DNA of 64,000 nucleotides from Cladorhizidae sp. MBARI D1340-BT2 (taxonomy: Eukaryota; Porifera; Demospongiae; Poecilosclerida; Cladorhizidae), in NCBI GenBank assembly GCA_028752905.1, contig JAQNBH010000062.1, positions 1 to 64,000 on the forward strand, read 5' to 3'. Below, piece by piece: positions 10,000 to 24,543 of this stretch. The translations under genes and the position numbers were made by a program. Under the pieces are notes generated by a model that worked only from the letters and a program-made list of their open reading frames with translations, was not told the origin of the DNA and ran no database searches. The stretch's first letter is position 1. Each line of letters starts with the position of its first letter.

Positions 10000-10908
10000 C
10001 AAGTCCACTACAGTGAAGTGTGCAGAATATATGGATGTTTGGTATCAAGAGAGAGCACTTAGAGAGTCCTATCTTAATAGCTATACATCAAGTCTATTCA
10101 GTGAAGTGTGGATAATCTACGAAGCTAAACATGTTTAGCATCAAGTAAGAGTACAATTCATAACTGCCCTAATTAACAAGACCAAAGTCCCAGATTTTGT
10201 CAACTGATAGAGAAGGCCCTTATCTGCAACATGTGAACAGATTATCAATAAATGTAGTGGTTTTTCACTGGCAGGCCACCGCTTTGGCAACTGGAAAACG
10301 CCAGGAAAGATCGCAAACCTTACCACTTCAAATCACCATAACTTGCTAATACTTAGAGTAATCAAAATTATGGCACGTACAAAAGACAGATAATTAGAAG
10401 GGCTATCCGGTGATATAAAAAATTTCTTTTTTGGGTAAAGTGTAGAAAAGTTATGAGCTTTACGGCAAAAAAGCAAGATTTTTGGGGAAAAAATGAGAAA
10501 CATATAGACCAAATTAGGGCAAATATCAAGATAGAGAACACATAATGAAACCTATCATTCGAATCATATCAAGTCCATTACAGTGAAGTGTGCATAATAT
10601 TATGGATGTTTGATATCAACAGAGAGCACAGGGAGAGACCTATCTTAATAGCTATATATCAAATTTATACAGTGAAGTGTGGAGAATCTATGAAGCTAAC
10701 CTGTTTAGCATCAAGATAGAGAACACATAGAGAAACCTATCTTGTGATTCTATGTATGCAGAATATACGGATGTTTGGTATCAAGAGAGAGAACAGAGAG
10801 AGGCCTACCTTTAGAGCTATATATCAAGTCTATTCAGTGAAGTGTGGAGAATCTATGAAGCTAACATGTTTAGCTCAAGATAGAGAACACTGAGAGATAC
10901 CTATCTTG
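10000..10908 (+). repeat. Copy 12, alpha-G monomer
   Basis: This copy carries G236 and otherwise matches the alpha type, like copy 1. With copies 13 and 14 it repeats the alpha-G, beta, alpha order of copies 1-3 at an offset of 9999 bp. Confidence 0.8.
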
Positions 10909-13900
10909 CAAGTCCACTACAGTGAAGTGTGCAGAATATATGGATGTTTGGTATCAAGAGAGAGCACTTAGAGAGTCCTATCTTAATAGCTATACATCAA
11001 GTCTATTCAGTGAAGTGTGGATAATCTACGAAGCTAAACATGTTTAGCATCAAGTAAGAGTACAATTCATAACTGCCCTAATTAACAAGACCAAAGTCCC
11101 AGATTTTGTCAACTGATAGAGAAGGCCCTTATCTGCAACATGTCAACAGATTATCAATAAATGTAGTGGTTTTTCACTGGCAGGCCACCGCTTTGGCAAC
11201 TGGAAAACGCCAGGAAAGATAGCAAACCTTACCACTTCAAATCACCATAACTTGCTAATACTTAGAGTAATCAAAATTTTGGCACGTACAAAAGACAGAT
11301 AATTAAAAGGGCTATCCGATGATATAAAAAATTTCTTTTTTGGGTAAAGTATAGAAAAGTTATGAGCTTTACGGCAAAAAAGCAAGATTTTTGGGGGGAA
11401 AATGAGAAACATATAGACCAAATTAGGGCAAATATCAAGATAGAGAACACATAATGAAACCTATCATTCGAATCATATCAAGTCCATTACAGTGAAGTGT
11501 GCAGAATATTATGGATGTTTGATATCAACAGAGAGCACAGGGAGAGACCTATCTTAATAGCTATATATCAAATTTATACAGTGAAGTGTGGAGAATCTAT
11601 GAAGCTAACCTGTTTAGCATCAAGATAGAGAACACATAGAGAAACCTATCTTGTGATTCTATGTATGCAGAATATACGGATGTTTGGTATCAAGAGAGAG
11701 AACAGAGAGAGGCCTACCTTTAGAGCTATATATCAAGTCTATTCAGTGAAGTGTGGAGAATCTATGAAGCTAACATGTTTAGCTCAAGATAGAGAACACT
11801 GAGAGATACCTATCTTGCAAGTCCACTACAGTGAAGTGTGCAGAATATATGGATGTTTGGTATCAAGAGAGAGCACTTAGAGAGTCCTATCTTAATAGCT
11901 ATACATCAAGTCTATTCAGTGAAGTGTGGATAATCTACGAAGCTAAACATGTTTAGCATCAAGTAAGAGTACAATTCATAACTGCCCTAATTAACAAGAC
12001 CAAAGTCCCAGATTTTGTCAACTGATAGAGAAGGCCCTTATCTGCAACATGTCAACAGATTATCAATAAATGTAGTGGTTTTTCACTGGCAGGCCACCGC
12101 TTTGGCAACTGGAAAACGCCAGGAAAGATCGCAAACCTTACCACTTCAAATCACCATAACTTGCTAATACTTAGAGTAATCAAAATTATGGCACGTACAA
12201 AAGACAGATAATTAGAAGGGCTATCCGGTGATATAAAAAATTTCTTTTTTGGGTAAAGTGTAGAAAAGTTATGAGCTTTACGGCAAAAAAGCAAGATTTT
12301 TGGGGAAAAAATGAGAAACATATAGACCAAATTAGGGCAAATATCAAGATAGAGAACACATAATGAAACCTATCATTCGAATCATATCAAGTCCATTACA
12401 GTGAAGTGTGCATAATATTATGGATGTTTGATATCAACAGAGAGCACAGGGAGAGACCTATCTTAATAGCTATATATCAAATTTATACAGTGAAGTGTGG
12501 AGAATCTATGAAGCTAACCTGTTTAGCATCAAGATAGAGAACACATAGAGAAACCTATCTTGTGATTCTATGTATGCAGAATATACGGATGTTTGGTATC
12601 AAGAGAGAGAACAGAGAGAGGCCTACCTTTAGAGCTATATATCAAGTCTATTCAGTGAAGTGTGGAGAATCTATGAAGCTAACATGTTTAGCTCAAGATA
12701 GAGAACACTGAGAGATACCTATCTTGCAAGTCCACTACAGTGAAGTGTGCAGAATATATGGATGTTTGGTATCAAGAGAGAGCACTTAGAGAGTCCTATC
12801 TTAATAGCTATACATCAAGTCTATTCAGTGAAGTGTGGATAATCTACGAAGCTAAACATGTTTAGCATCAAGTAAGAGTACAATTCATAACTGCCCTAAT
12901 TAACAAGACCAAAGTCCCAGATTTTGTCAACTGATAGAGAAGGCCCTTATCTGCAACATGTCAACAGATTATCAATAAATGTAGTGGTTTTTCACTGGCA
13001 GGCCACCGCTTTGGCAACTGGAAAACGCCAGGAAAGATCGCAAACCTTACCACTTCAAATCACCATAACTTGCTAATACTTAGAGTAATCAAAATTATGG
13101 CACGTACAAAAGACAGATAATTAAAAGGGCTATCCGATGATATAAAAAATTTCTTTTTTGGGTAAAGTGTAGAAAAGTTATGAGCTTTACGGCAAAAAAG
13201 CAAGATTTTTGGGGGGAAAATGAGAAACATATAGACCAAATTAGGGCAAATATCAAGATAGAGAACACATAATGAAACCTATCATTCGAATCATATCAAG
13301 TCCATTACAGTGAAGTGTGCAGAATATTATGGATGTTTGATATCAACAGAGAGCACAGGGAGAGACCTATCTTAATAGCTATATATCAAATTTATACAGT
13401 GAAGTGTGGAGAATCTATGAAGCTAACCTGTTTAGCATCAAGATAGAGAACACATAGAGAAACCTATCTTGTGATTCTATGTATGCAGAATATACGGATG
13501 TTTGGTATCAAGAGAGAGAACAGAGAGAGGCCTACCTTTAGAGCTATATATCAAGTCTATTCAGTGAAGTGTGGAGAATCTATGAAGCTAACATGTTTAG
13601 CTCAAGATAGAGAACACTGAGAGATACCTATCTTGCAAGTCCACTACAGTGAAGTGTGCAGAATATATGGATGTTTGGTATCAAGAGAGAGCACTTAGAG
13701 AGTCCTATCTTAATAGCTATACATCAAGTCTATTCAGTGAAGTGTGGATAATCTACGAAGCTAAACATGTTTAGCATCAAGTAAGAGTACAATTCATAAC
13801 TGCCCTAATTAACAAGACCAAAGTCCCAGATTTTGTCAACTGATAGAGAAGGCCCTTATCTGCAACATGTCAACAGATTATCAATAAATGTAGTGGTTTT

Positions 13901-14544
13901 TCACTGGCAGGCCACCGCTTTGGCAACTGGAAAACGCCAGGAAAGATAGCAAACCTTACCACTTCAAATCACCATAACTTGCTAATACTTAGAGTAATCA
14001 AAATTATGGCACGTACAAAAGACAGATAATTAGAAGGGCTATCCGGTGATATAAAAAATTTCTTTTTTGGGTAAAGTGTAGAAAAGTTATGAGCTTTACG
14101 GCAAAAAAGCAAGATTTTTGGGGAAAAAATGAGAAACATATAGACCAAATTAGGGCAAATATCAAGATAGAGAACACATAATGAAACCTATCATTCGAAT
14201 CATATCAAGTCCATTACAGTGAAGTGTGCATAATATTATGGATGTTTGATATCAACAGAGAGCACAGGGAGAGACCTATCTTAATAGCTATATATCAAAT
14301 TTATACAGTGAAGTGTGGAGAATCTATGAAGCTAACCTGTTTAGCATCAAGATAGAGAACACATAGAGAAACCTATCTTGTGATTCTATGTATGCAGAAT
14401 ATACGGATGTTTGGTATCAAGAGAGAGAACAGAGAGAGGCCTACCTTTAGAGCTATATATCAAGTCTATTCAGTGAAGTGTGGAGAATCTATGAAGCTAA
14501 CATGTTTAGCTCAAGATAGAGAACACTGAGAGATACCTATCTTG
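10909..14544 (+). repeat. Four-monomer block, first occurrence (copies 13-16)
   Basis: The order is beta, alpha, gamma, alpha with A313. The same four haplotypes in the same order occur at 15454-19089, exactly five monomers (4545 bp) later. This fits a segmental duplication by unequal exchange. Confidence 0.75.
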
Positions 14545-15453
14545 CAAGTCCACTACAGTGAAGTGTGCAGAATATATGGATGTTTGGTATCAAGAGAGAG
14601 CACTTAGAGAGTCCTATCTTAATAGCTATACATCAAGTCTATTCAGTGAAGTGTGGATAATCTACGAAGCTAAACATGTTTAGCATCAAGTAAGAGTACA
14701 ATTCATAACTGCCCTAATTAACAAGACCAAAGTCCCAGATTTTGTCAACTGATAGAGAAGGCCCTTATCTGCAACATGTCAACAGATTATCAATAAATGT
14801 AGTGGTTTTTCACTGGCAGGCCACCGCTTTGGCAACTGGAAAACGCCAGGAAAGATAGCAAACCTTACCACTTCAAATCACCATAACTTGCTAATACTTA
14901 GAGTAATCAAAATTATGGCACGTACAAAAGACAGATAATTAGAAGGGCTATCCGGTGATATAAAAAAATTCTTTTTTGGGTAAAGTGTAGAAAAGTTATG
15001 AGCTTTACGGCAAAAAAGCAAGATTTTTGGGGGGGAAATGAGAAACATATAGACCAAATTAGGGCAAATATCAAGATAGAGAACACATAATGAAACCTAT
15101 CATTCGAATCATATCAAGTCCATTACAGTGAAGTGTGCATAATATTATGGATGTTTGATATCAACAGAGAGCACAGGGAGAGACCTATCTTAATAGCTAT
15201 ATATCAAATTTATACAGTGAAGTGTGGAGAATCTATGAAGCTAACCTGTTTAGCATCAAGATAGAGAACACATAGAGAAACCTATCTTGTGATTCTATGT
15301 ATGCAGAATATACGGATGTTTGGTATCAAGAGAGAGAACAGAGAGAGGCCTACCTTTAGAGCTATATATCAAGTCTATTCAGTGAAGTGTGGAGAATCTA
15401 TGAAGCTAACATGTTTAGCTCAAGATAGAGAACACTGAGAGATACCTATCTTG
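14545..15453 (+). repeat. Copy 17, spacer monomer between the two four-monomer blocks
   Basis: Alpha-like with A313, T5G7A3 and A instead of T at monomer position 424. The last two variants are otherwise typical of the right half of the array, so this copy looks like a right-domain type embedded in the left domain. Confidence 0.75.
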
Positions 15454-18400
15454 CAAGTCCACTACAGTGAAGTGTGCAGAATATATGGATGTTTGGTATC
15501 AAGAGAGAGCACTTAGAGAGTCCTATCTTAATAGCTATACATCAAGTCTATTCAGTGAAGTGTGGATAATCTACGAAGCTAAACATGTTTAGCATCAAGT
15601 AAGAGTACAATTCATAACTGCCCTAATTAACAAGACCAAAGTCCCAGATTTTGTCAACTGATAGAGAAGGCCCTTATCTGCAACATGTCAACAGATTATC
15701 AATAAATGTAGTGGTTTTTCACTGGCAGGCCACCGCTTTGGCAACTGGAAAACGCCAGGAAAGATAGCAAACCTTACCACTTCAAATCACCATAACTTGC
15801 TAATACTTAGAGTAATCAAAATTTTGGCACGTACAAAAGACAGATAATTAAAAGGGCTATCCGATGATATAAAAAATTTCTTTTTTGGGTAAAGTATAGA
15901 AAAGTTATGAGCTTTACGGCAAAAAAGCAAGATTTTTGGGGGGAAAATGAGAAACATATAGACCAAATTAGGGCAAATATCAAGATAGAGAACACATAAT
16001 GAAACCTATCATTCGAATCATATCAAGTCCATTACAGTGAAGTGTGCAGAATATTATGGATGTTTGATATCAACAGAGAGCACAGGGAGAGACCTATCTT
16101 AATAGCTATATATCAAATTTATACAGTGAAGTGTGGAGAATCTATGAAGCTAACCTGTTTAGCATCAAGATAGAGAACACATAGAGAAACCTATCTTGTG
16201 ATTCTATGTATGCAGAATATACGGATGTTTGGTATCAAGAGAGAGAACAGAGAGAGGCCTACCTTTAGAGCTATATATCAAGTCTATTCAGTGAAGTGTG
16301 GAGAATCTATGAAGCTAACATGTTTAGCTCAAGATAGAGAACACTGAGAGATACCTATCTTGCAAGTCCACTACAGTGAAGTGTGCAGAATATATGGATG
16401 TTTGGTATCAAGAGAGAGCACTTAGAGAGTCCTATCTTAATAGCTATACATCAAGTCTATTCAGTGAAGTGTGGATAATCTACGAAGCTAAACATGTTTA
16501 GCATCAAGTAAGAGTACAATTCATAACTGCCCTAATTAACAAGACCAAAGTCCCAGATTTTGTCAACTGATAGAGAAGGCCCTTATCTGCAACATGTCAA
16601 CAGATTATCAATAAATGTAGTGGTTTTTCACTGGCAGGCCACCGCTTTGGCAACTGGAAAACGCCAGGAAAGATCGCAAACCTTACCACTTCAAATCACC
16701 ATAACTTGCTAATACTTAGAGTAATCAAAATTATGGCACGTACAAAAGACAGATAATTAGAAGGGCTATCCGGTGATATAAAAAATTTCTTTTTTGGGTA
16801 AAGTGTAGAAAAGTTATGAGCTTTACGGCAAAAAAGCAAGATTTTTGGGGAAAAAATGAGAAACATATAGACCAAATTAGGGCAAATATCAAGATAGAGA
16901 ACACATAATGAAACCTATCATTCGAATCATATCAAGTCCATTACAGTGAAGTGTGCATAATATTATGGATGTTTGATATCAACAGAGAGCACAGGGAGAG
17001 ACCTATCTTAATAGCTATATATCAAATTTATACAGTGAAGTGTGGAGAATCTATGAAGCTAACCTGTTTAGCATCAAGATAGAGAACACATAGAGAAACC
17101 TATCTTGTGATTCTATGTATGCAGAATATACGGATGTTTGGTATCAAGAGAGAGAACAGAGAGAGGCCTACCTTTAGAGCTATATATCAAGTCTATTCAG
17201 TGAAGTGTGGAGAATCTATGAAGCTAACATGTTTAGCTCAAGATAGAGAACACTGAGAGATACCTATCTTGCAAGTCCACTACAGTGAAGTGTGCAGAAT
17301 ATATGGATGTTTGGTATCAAGAGAGAGCACTTAGAGAGTCCTATCTTAATAGCTATACATCAAGTCTATTCAGTGAAGTGTGGATAATCTACGAAGCTAA
17401 ACATGTTTAGCATCAAGTAAGAGTACAATTCATAACTGCCCTAATTAACAAGACCAAAGTCCCAGATTTTGTCAACTGATAGAGAAGGCCCTTATCTGCA
17501 ACATGTCAACAGATTATCAATAAATGTAGTGGTTTTTCACTGGCAGGCCACCGCTTTGGCAACTGGAAAACGCCAGGAAAGATCGCAAACCTTACCACTT
17601 CAAATCACCATAACTTGCTAATACTTAGAGTAATCAAAATTATGGCACGTACAAAAGACAGATAATTAAAAGGGCTATCCGATGATATAAAAAATTTCTT
17701 TTTTGGGTAAAGTGTAGAAAAGTTATGAGCTTTACGGCAAAAAAGCAAGATTTTTGGGGGGAAAATGAGAAACATATAGACCAAATTAGGGCAAATATCA
17801 AGATAGAGAACACATAATGAAACCTATCATTCGAATCATATCAAGTCCATTACAGTGAAGTGTGCAGAATATTATGGATGTTTGATATCAACAGAGAGCA
17901 CAGGGAGAGACCTATCTTAATAGCTATATATCAAATTTATACAGTGAAGTGTGGAGAATCTATGAAGCTAACCTGTTTAGCATCAAGATAGAGAACACAT
18001 AGAGAAACCTATCTTGTGATTCTATGTATGCAGAATATACGGATGTTTGGTATCAAGAGAGAGAACAGAGAGAGGCCTACCTTTAGAGCTATATATCAAG
18101 TCTATTCAGTGAAGTGTGGAGAATCTATGAAGCTAACATGTTTAGCTCAAGATAGAGAACACTGAGAGATACCTATCTTGCAAGTCCACTACAGTGAAGT
18201 GTGCAGAATATATGGATGTTTGGTATCAAGAGAGAGCACTTAGAGAGTCCTATCTTAATAGCTATACATCAAGTCTATTCAGTGAAGTGTGGATAATCTA
18301 CGAAGCTAAACATGTTTAGCATCAAGTAAGAGTACAATTCATAACTGCCCTAATTAACAAGACCAAAGTCCCAGATTTTGTCAACTGATAGAGAAGGCCC

Positions 18401-19089
18401 TTATCTGCAACATGTCAACAGATTATCAATAAATGTAGTGGTTTTTCACTGGCAGGCCACCGCTTTGGCAACTGGAAAACGCCAGGAAAGATAGCAAACC
18501 TTACCACTTCAAATCACCATAACTTGCTAATACTTAGAGTAATCAAAATTATGGCACGTACAAAAGACAGATAATTAGAAGGGCTATCCGGTGATATAAA
18601 AAATTTCTTTTTTGGGTAAAGTGTAGAAAAGTTATGAGCTTTACGGCAAAAAAGCAAGATTTTTGGGGAAAAAATGAGAAACATATAGACCAAATTAGGG
18701 CAAATATCAAGATAGAGAACACATAATGAAACCTATCATTCGAATCATATCAAGTCCATTACAGTGAAGTGTGCATAATATTATGGATGTTTGATATCAA
18801 CAGAGAGCACAGGGAGAGACCTATCTTAATAGCTATATATCAAATTTATACAGTGAAGTGTGGAGAATCTATGAAGCTAACCTGTTTAGCATCAAGATAG
18901 AGAACACATAGAGAAACCTATCTTGTGATTCTATGTATGCAGAATATACGGATGTTTGGTATCAAGAGAGAGAACAGAGAGAGGCCTACCTTTAGAGCTA
19001 TATATCAAGTCTATTCAGTGAAGTGTGGAGAATCTATGAAGCTAACATGTTTAGCTCAAGATAGAGAACACTGAGAGATACCTATCTTG
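15454..19089 (+). repeat. Four-monomer block, second occurrence (copies 18-21)
   Basis: Beta, alpha, gamma, alpha with A313, matching copies 13-16 at all surveyed diagnostic sites. Confidence 0.75.
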
Positions 19090-19998
19090 CAAGTCCACTA
19101 CAGTGAAGTGTGCAGAATATATGGATGTTTGGTATCAAGAGAGAGCACTTAGAGAGTCCTATCTTAATAGCTATACATCAAGTCTATTCAGTGAAGTGTG
19201 GATAATCTACGAAGCTAAACATGTTTAGCATCAAGTAAGAGTACAATTCATAACTGCCCTAATTAACAAGACCAAAGTCCCAGATTTTGTCAACTGATAG
19301 AGAAGGCCCTTATCTGCAACATGTCAACAGATTATCAATAAATGTAGTGGTTTTTCACTGGCAGGCCACCGCTTTGGCAACTGGAAAACGCCAGGAAAGA
19401 TCGCAAACCTTACCACTTCAAATCACCATAACTTGCTAATACTTAGAGTAATCAAAATTTTGGCACGTACAAAAGACAGATAATTAAAAGGGCTATCCGG
19501 TGATATAAAAAATTTCTTTTTTGGGTAAAGTGTAGAAAAGTTATGAGCTTTACGGCAAAAAAGCAAGATTTTTGGGGGGAAAATGAGAAACATATAGACC
19601 AAATTAGGGCAAATATCAAGATAGAGAACACATAATGAAACCTATCATTCGAATCATATCAAGTCCATTACAGTGAAGTGTGCAGAATATTATGGATGTT
19701 TGATATCAACAGAGAGCACAGGGAGAGACCTATCTTAATAGCTATATATCAAATTTATACAGTGAAGTGTGGAGAATCTATGAAGCTAACCTGTTTAGCA
19801 TCAAGATAGAGAACACATAGAGAAACCTATCTTGTGATTCTATGTATGCAGAATATACGGATGTTTGGTATCAAGAGAGAGAACAGAGAGAGGCCTACCT
19901 TTAGAGCTATATATCAAGTCTATTCAGTGAAGTGTGGAGAATCTATGAAGCTAACATGTTTAGCTCAAGATAGAGAACACTGAGAGATACCTATCTTG
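19090..19998 (+). repeat. Copy 22, mosaic monomer
   Basis: C313, T371, A398, then G411 and G443, then T5G6A4 and G596. A398 and A411 go together in every other copy where either occurs, so this copy breaks the linkage between positions 398 and 411. It reads as beta' to 398, alpha-like at 411-443, and beta/gamma-like after. Confidence 0.75.
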
Positions 19999-22900
19999 CA
20001 AGTCCACTACAGTGAAGTGTGCAGAATATATGGATGTTTGGTATCAAGAGAGAGCACTTAGAGAGTCCTATCTTAATAGCTATACATCAAGTCTATTCAG
20101 TGAAGTGTGGATAATCTACGAAGCTAAACATGTTTAGCATCAAGTAAGAGTACAATTCATAACTGCCCTAATTAACAAGACCAAAGTCCCAGATTTTGTC
20201 AACTGATAGAGAAGGCCCTTATCTGCAACATGTCAACAGATTATCAATAAATGTAGTGGTTTTTCACTGGCAGGCCACCGCTTTGGCAACTGGAAAACGC
20301 CAGGAAAGATAGCAAACCTTACCACTTCAAATCACCATAACTTGCTAATACTTAGAGTAATCAAAATTTTGGCACGTACAAAAGACAGATAATTAAAAGG
20401 GCTATCCGATGATATAAAAAATTTCTTTTTTGGGTAAAGTATAGAAAAGTTATGAGCTTTACGGCAAAAAAGCAAGATTTTTGGGGGGAAAATGAGAAAC
20501 ATATAGACCAAATTAGGGCAAATATCAAGATAGAGAACACATAATGAAACCTATCATTCGAATCATATCAAGTCCATTACAGTGAAGTGTGCAGAATATT
20601 ATGGATGTTTGATATCAACAGAGAGCACAGGGAGAGACCTATCTTAATAGCTATATATCAAATTTATACAGTGAAGTGTGGAGAATCTATGAAGCTAACC
20701 TGTTTAGCATCAAGATAGAGAACACATAGAGAAACCTATCTTGTGATTCTATGTATGCAGAATATACGGATGTTTGGTATCAAGAGAGAGAACAGAGAGA
20801 GGCCTACCTTTAGAGCTATATATCAAGTCTATTCAGTGAAGTGTGGAGAATCTATGAAGCTAACATGTTTAGCTCAAGATAGAGAACACTGAGAGATACC
20901 TATCTTGCAAGTCCACTACAGTGAAGTGTGCAGAATATATGGATGTTTGGTATCAAGAGAGAGCACTTAGAGAGTCCTATCTTAATAGCTATACATCAAG
21001 TCTATTCAGTGAAGTGTGGATAATCTACGAAGCTAAACATGTTTAGCATCAAGTAAGAGTACAATTCATAACTGCCCTAATTAACAAGACCAAAGTCCCA
21101 GATTTTGTCAACTGATAGAGAAGGCCCTTATCTGCAACATGTCAACAGATTATCAATAAATGTAGTGGTTTTTCACTGGCAGGCCACCGCTTTGGCAACT
21201 GGAAAACGCCAGGAAAGATCGCAAACCTTACCACTTCAAATCACCATAACTTGCTAATACTTAGAGTAATCAAAATTATGGCACGTACAAAAGACAGATA
21301 ATTAGAAGGGCTATCCGGTGATATAAAAAATTTCTTTTTTGGGTAAAGTGTAGAAAAGTTATGAGCTTTACGGCAAAAAAGCAAGATTTTTGGGGGAAAA
21401 ATGAGAAACATATAGACCAAATTAGGGCAAATATCAAGATAGAGAACACATAATGAAACCTATCATTCGAATCATATCAAGTCCATTACAGTGAAGTGTG
21501 CATAATATTATGGATGTTTGATATCAACAGAGAGCACAGGGAGAGACCTATCTTAATAGCTATATATCAAATTTATACAGTGAAGTGTGGAGAATCTATG
21601 AAGCTAACCTGTTTAGCATCAAGATAGAGAACACATAGAGAAACCTATCTTGTGATTCTATGTATGCAGAATATACGGATGTTTGGTATCAAGAGAGAGA
21701 ACAGAGAGAGGCCTACCTTTAGAGCTATATATCAAGTCTATTCAGTGAAGTGTGGAGAATCTATGAAGCTAACATGTTTAGCTCAAGATAGAGAACACTG
21801 AGAGATACCTATCTTGCAAGTCCACTACAGTGAAGTGTGCAGAATATATGGATGTTTGGTATCAAGAGAGAGCACTTAGAGAGTCCTATCTTAATAGCTA
21901 TACATCAAGTCTATTCAGTGAAGTGTGGATAATCTACGAAGCTAAACATGTTTAGCATCAAGTAAGAGTACAATTCATAACTGCCCTAATTAACAAGACC
22001 AAAGTCCCAGATTTTGTCAACTGATAGAGAAGGCCCTTATCTGCAACATGTCAACAGATTATCAATAAATGTAGTGGTTTTTCACTGGCAGGCCACCGCT
22101 TTGGCAACTGGAAAACGCCAGGAAAGATAGCAAACCTTACCACTTCAAATCACCATAACTTGCTAATACTTAGAGTAATCAAAATTTTGGCACGTACAAA
22201 AGACAGATAATTAAAAGGGCTATCCGATGATATAAAAAATTTCTTTTTTGGGTAAAGTATAGAAAAGTTATGAGCTTTACGGCAAAAAAGCAAGATTTTT
22301 GGGGGGAAAATGAGAAACATATAGACCAAATTAGGGCAAATATCAAGATAGAGAACACATAATGAAACCTATCATTCGAATCATATCAAGTCCATTACAG
22401 TGAAGTGTGCAGAATATTATGGATGTTTGATATCAACAGAGAGCACAGGGAGAGACCTATCTTAATAGCTATATATCAAATTTATACAGTGAAGTGTGGA
22501 GAATCTATGAAGCTAACCTGTTTAGCATCAAGATAGAGAACACATAGAGAAACCTATCTTGTGATTCTATGTATGCAGAATATACGGATGTTTGGTATCA
22601 AGAGAGAGAACAGAGAGAGGCCTACCTTTAGAGCTATATATCAAGTCTATTCAGTGAAGTGTGGAGAATCTATGAAGCTAACATGTTTAGCTCAAGATAG
22701 AGAACACTGAGAGATACCTATCTTGCAAGTCCACTACAGTGAAGTGTGCAGAATATATGGATGTTTGGTATCAAGAGAGAGCACTTAGAGAGTCCTATCT
22801 TAATAGCTATACATCAAGTCTATTCAGTGAAGTGTGGATAATCTACGAAGCTAAACATGTTTAGCATCAAGTAAGAGTACAATTCATAACTGCCCTAATT

Positions 22901-24543
22901 AACAAGACCAAAGTCCCAGATTTTGTCAACTGATAGAGAAGGCCCTTATCTGCAACATGTCAACAGATTATCAATAAATGTAGTGGTTTTTCACTGGCAG
23001 GCCACCGCTTTGGCAACTGGAAAACGCCAGGAAAGATCGCAAACCTTACCACTTCAAATCACCATAACTTGCTAATACTTAGAGTAATCAAAATTATGGC
23101 ACGTACAAAAGACAGATAATTAGAAGGGCTATCCGGTGATATAAAAAATTTCTTTTTTGGGTAAAGTGTAGAAAAGTTATGAGCTTTACGGCAAAAAAGC
23201 AAGATTTTTGGGGGAAAAATGAGAAACATATAGACCAAATTAGGGCAAATATCAAGATAGAGAACACATAATGAAACCTATCATTCGAATCATATCAAGT
23301 CCATTACAGTGAAGTGTGCATAATATTATGGATGTTTGATATCAACAGAGAGCACAGGGAGAGACCTATCTTAATAGCTATATATCAAATTTATACAGTG
23401 AAGTGTGGAGAATCTATGAAGCTAACCTGTTTAGCATCAAGATAGAGAACACATAGAGAAACCTATCTTGTGATTCTATGTATGCAGAATATACGGATGT
23501 TTGGTATCAAGAGAGAGAACAGAGAGAGGCCTACCTTTAGAGCTATATATCAAGTCTATTCAGTGAAGTGTGGAGAATCTATGAAGCTAACATGTTTAGC
23601 TCAAGATAGAGAACACTGAGAGATACCTATCTTGCAAGTCCACTACAGTGAAGTGTGCAGAATATATGGATGTTTGGTATCAAGAGAGAGCACTTAGAGA
23701 GTCCTATCTTAATAGCTATACATCAAGTCTATTCAGTGAAGTGTGGATAATCTACGAAGCTAAACATGTTTAGCATCAAGTAAGAGTACAATTCATAACT
23801 GCCCTAATTAACAAGACCAAAGTCCCAGATTTTGTCAACTGATAGAGAAGGCCCTTATCTGCAACATGTCAACAGATTATCAATAAATGTAGTGGTTTTT
23901 CACTGGCAGGCCACCGCTTTGGCAACTGGAAAACGCCAGGAAAGATAGCAAACCTTACCACTTCAAATCACCATAACTTGCTAATACTTAGAGTAATCAA
24001 AATTTTGGCACGTACAAAAGACAGATAATTAAAAGGGCTATCCGATGATATAAAAAATTTCTTTTTTGGGTAAAGTATAGAAAAGTTATGAGCTTTACGG
24101 CAAAAAAGCAAGATTTTTGGGGGGAAAATGAGAAACATATAGACCAAATTAGGGCAAATATCAAGATAGAGAACACATAATGAAACCTATCATTCGAATC
24201 ATATCAAGTCCATTACAGTGAAGTGTGCAGAATATTATGGATGTTTGATATCAACAGAGAGCACAGGGAGAGACCTATCTTAATAGCTATATATCAAATT
24301 TATACAGTGAAGTGTGGAGAATCTATGAAGCTAACCTGTTTAGCATCAAGATAGAGAACACATAGAGAAACCTATCTTGTGATTCTATGTATGCAGAATA
24401 TACGGATGTTTGGTATCAAGAGAGAGAACAGAGAGAGGCCTACCTTTAGAGCTATATATCAAGTCTATTCAGTGAAGTGTGGAGAATCTATGAAGCTAAC
24501 ATGTTTAGCTCAAGATAGAGAACACTGAGAGATACCTATCTTG
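19999..24543 (+). repeat. Dimeric higher-order repeat (copies 23-27)
   Basis: Beta alternates with an alpha form that has a private T5G5A5 tract: beta, alpha-5G, beta, alpha-5G, beta. The 5G form was seen only in copies 24 and 26, so the 1818-bp dimer was duplicated locally and recently. Confidence 0.8.
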
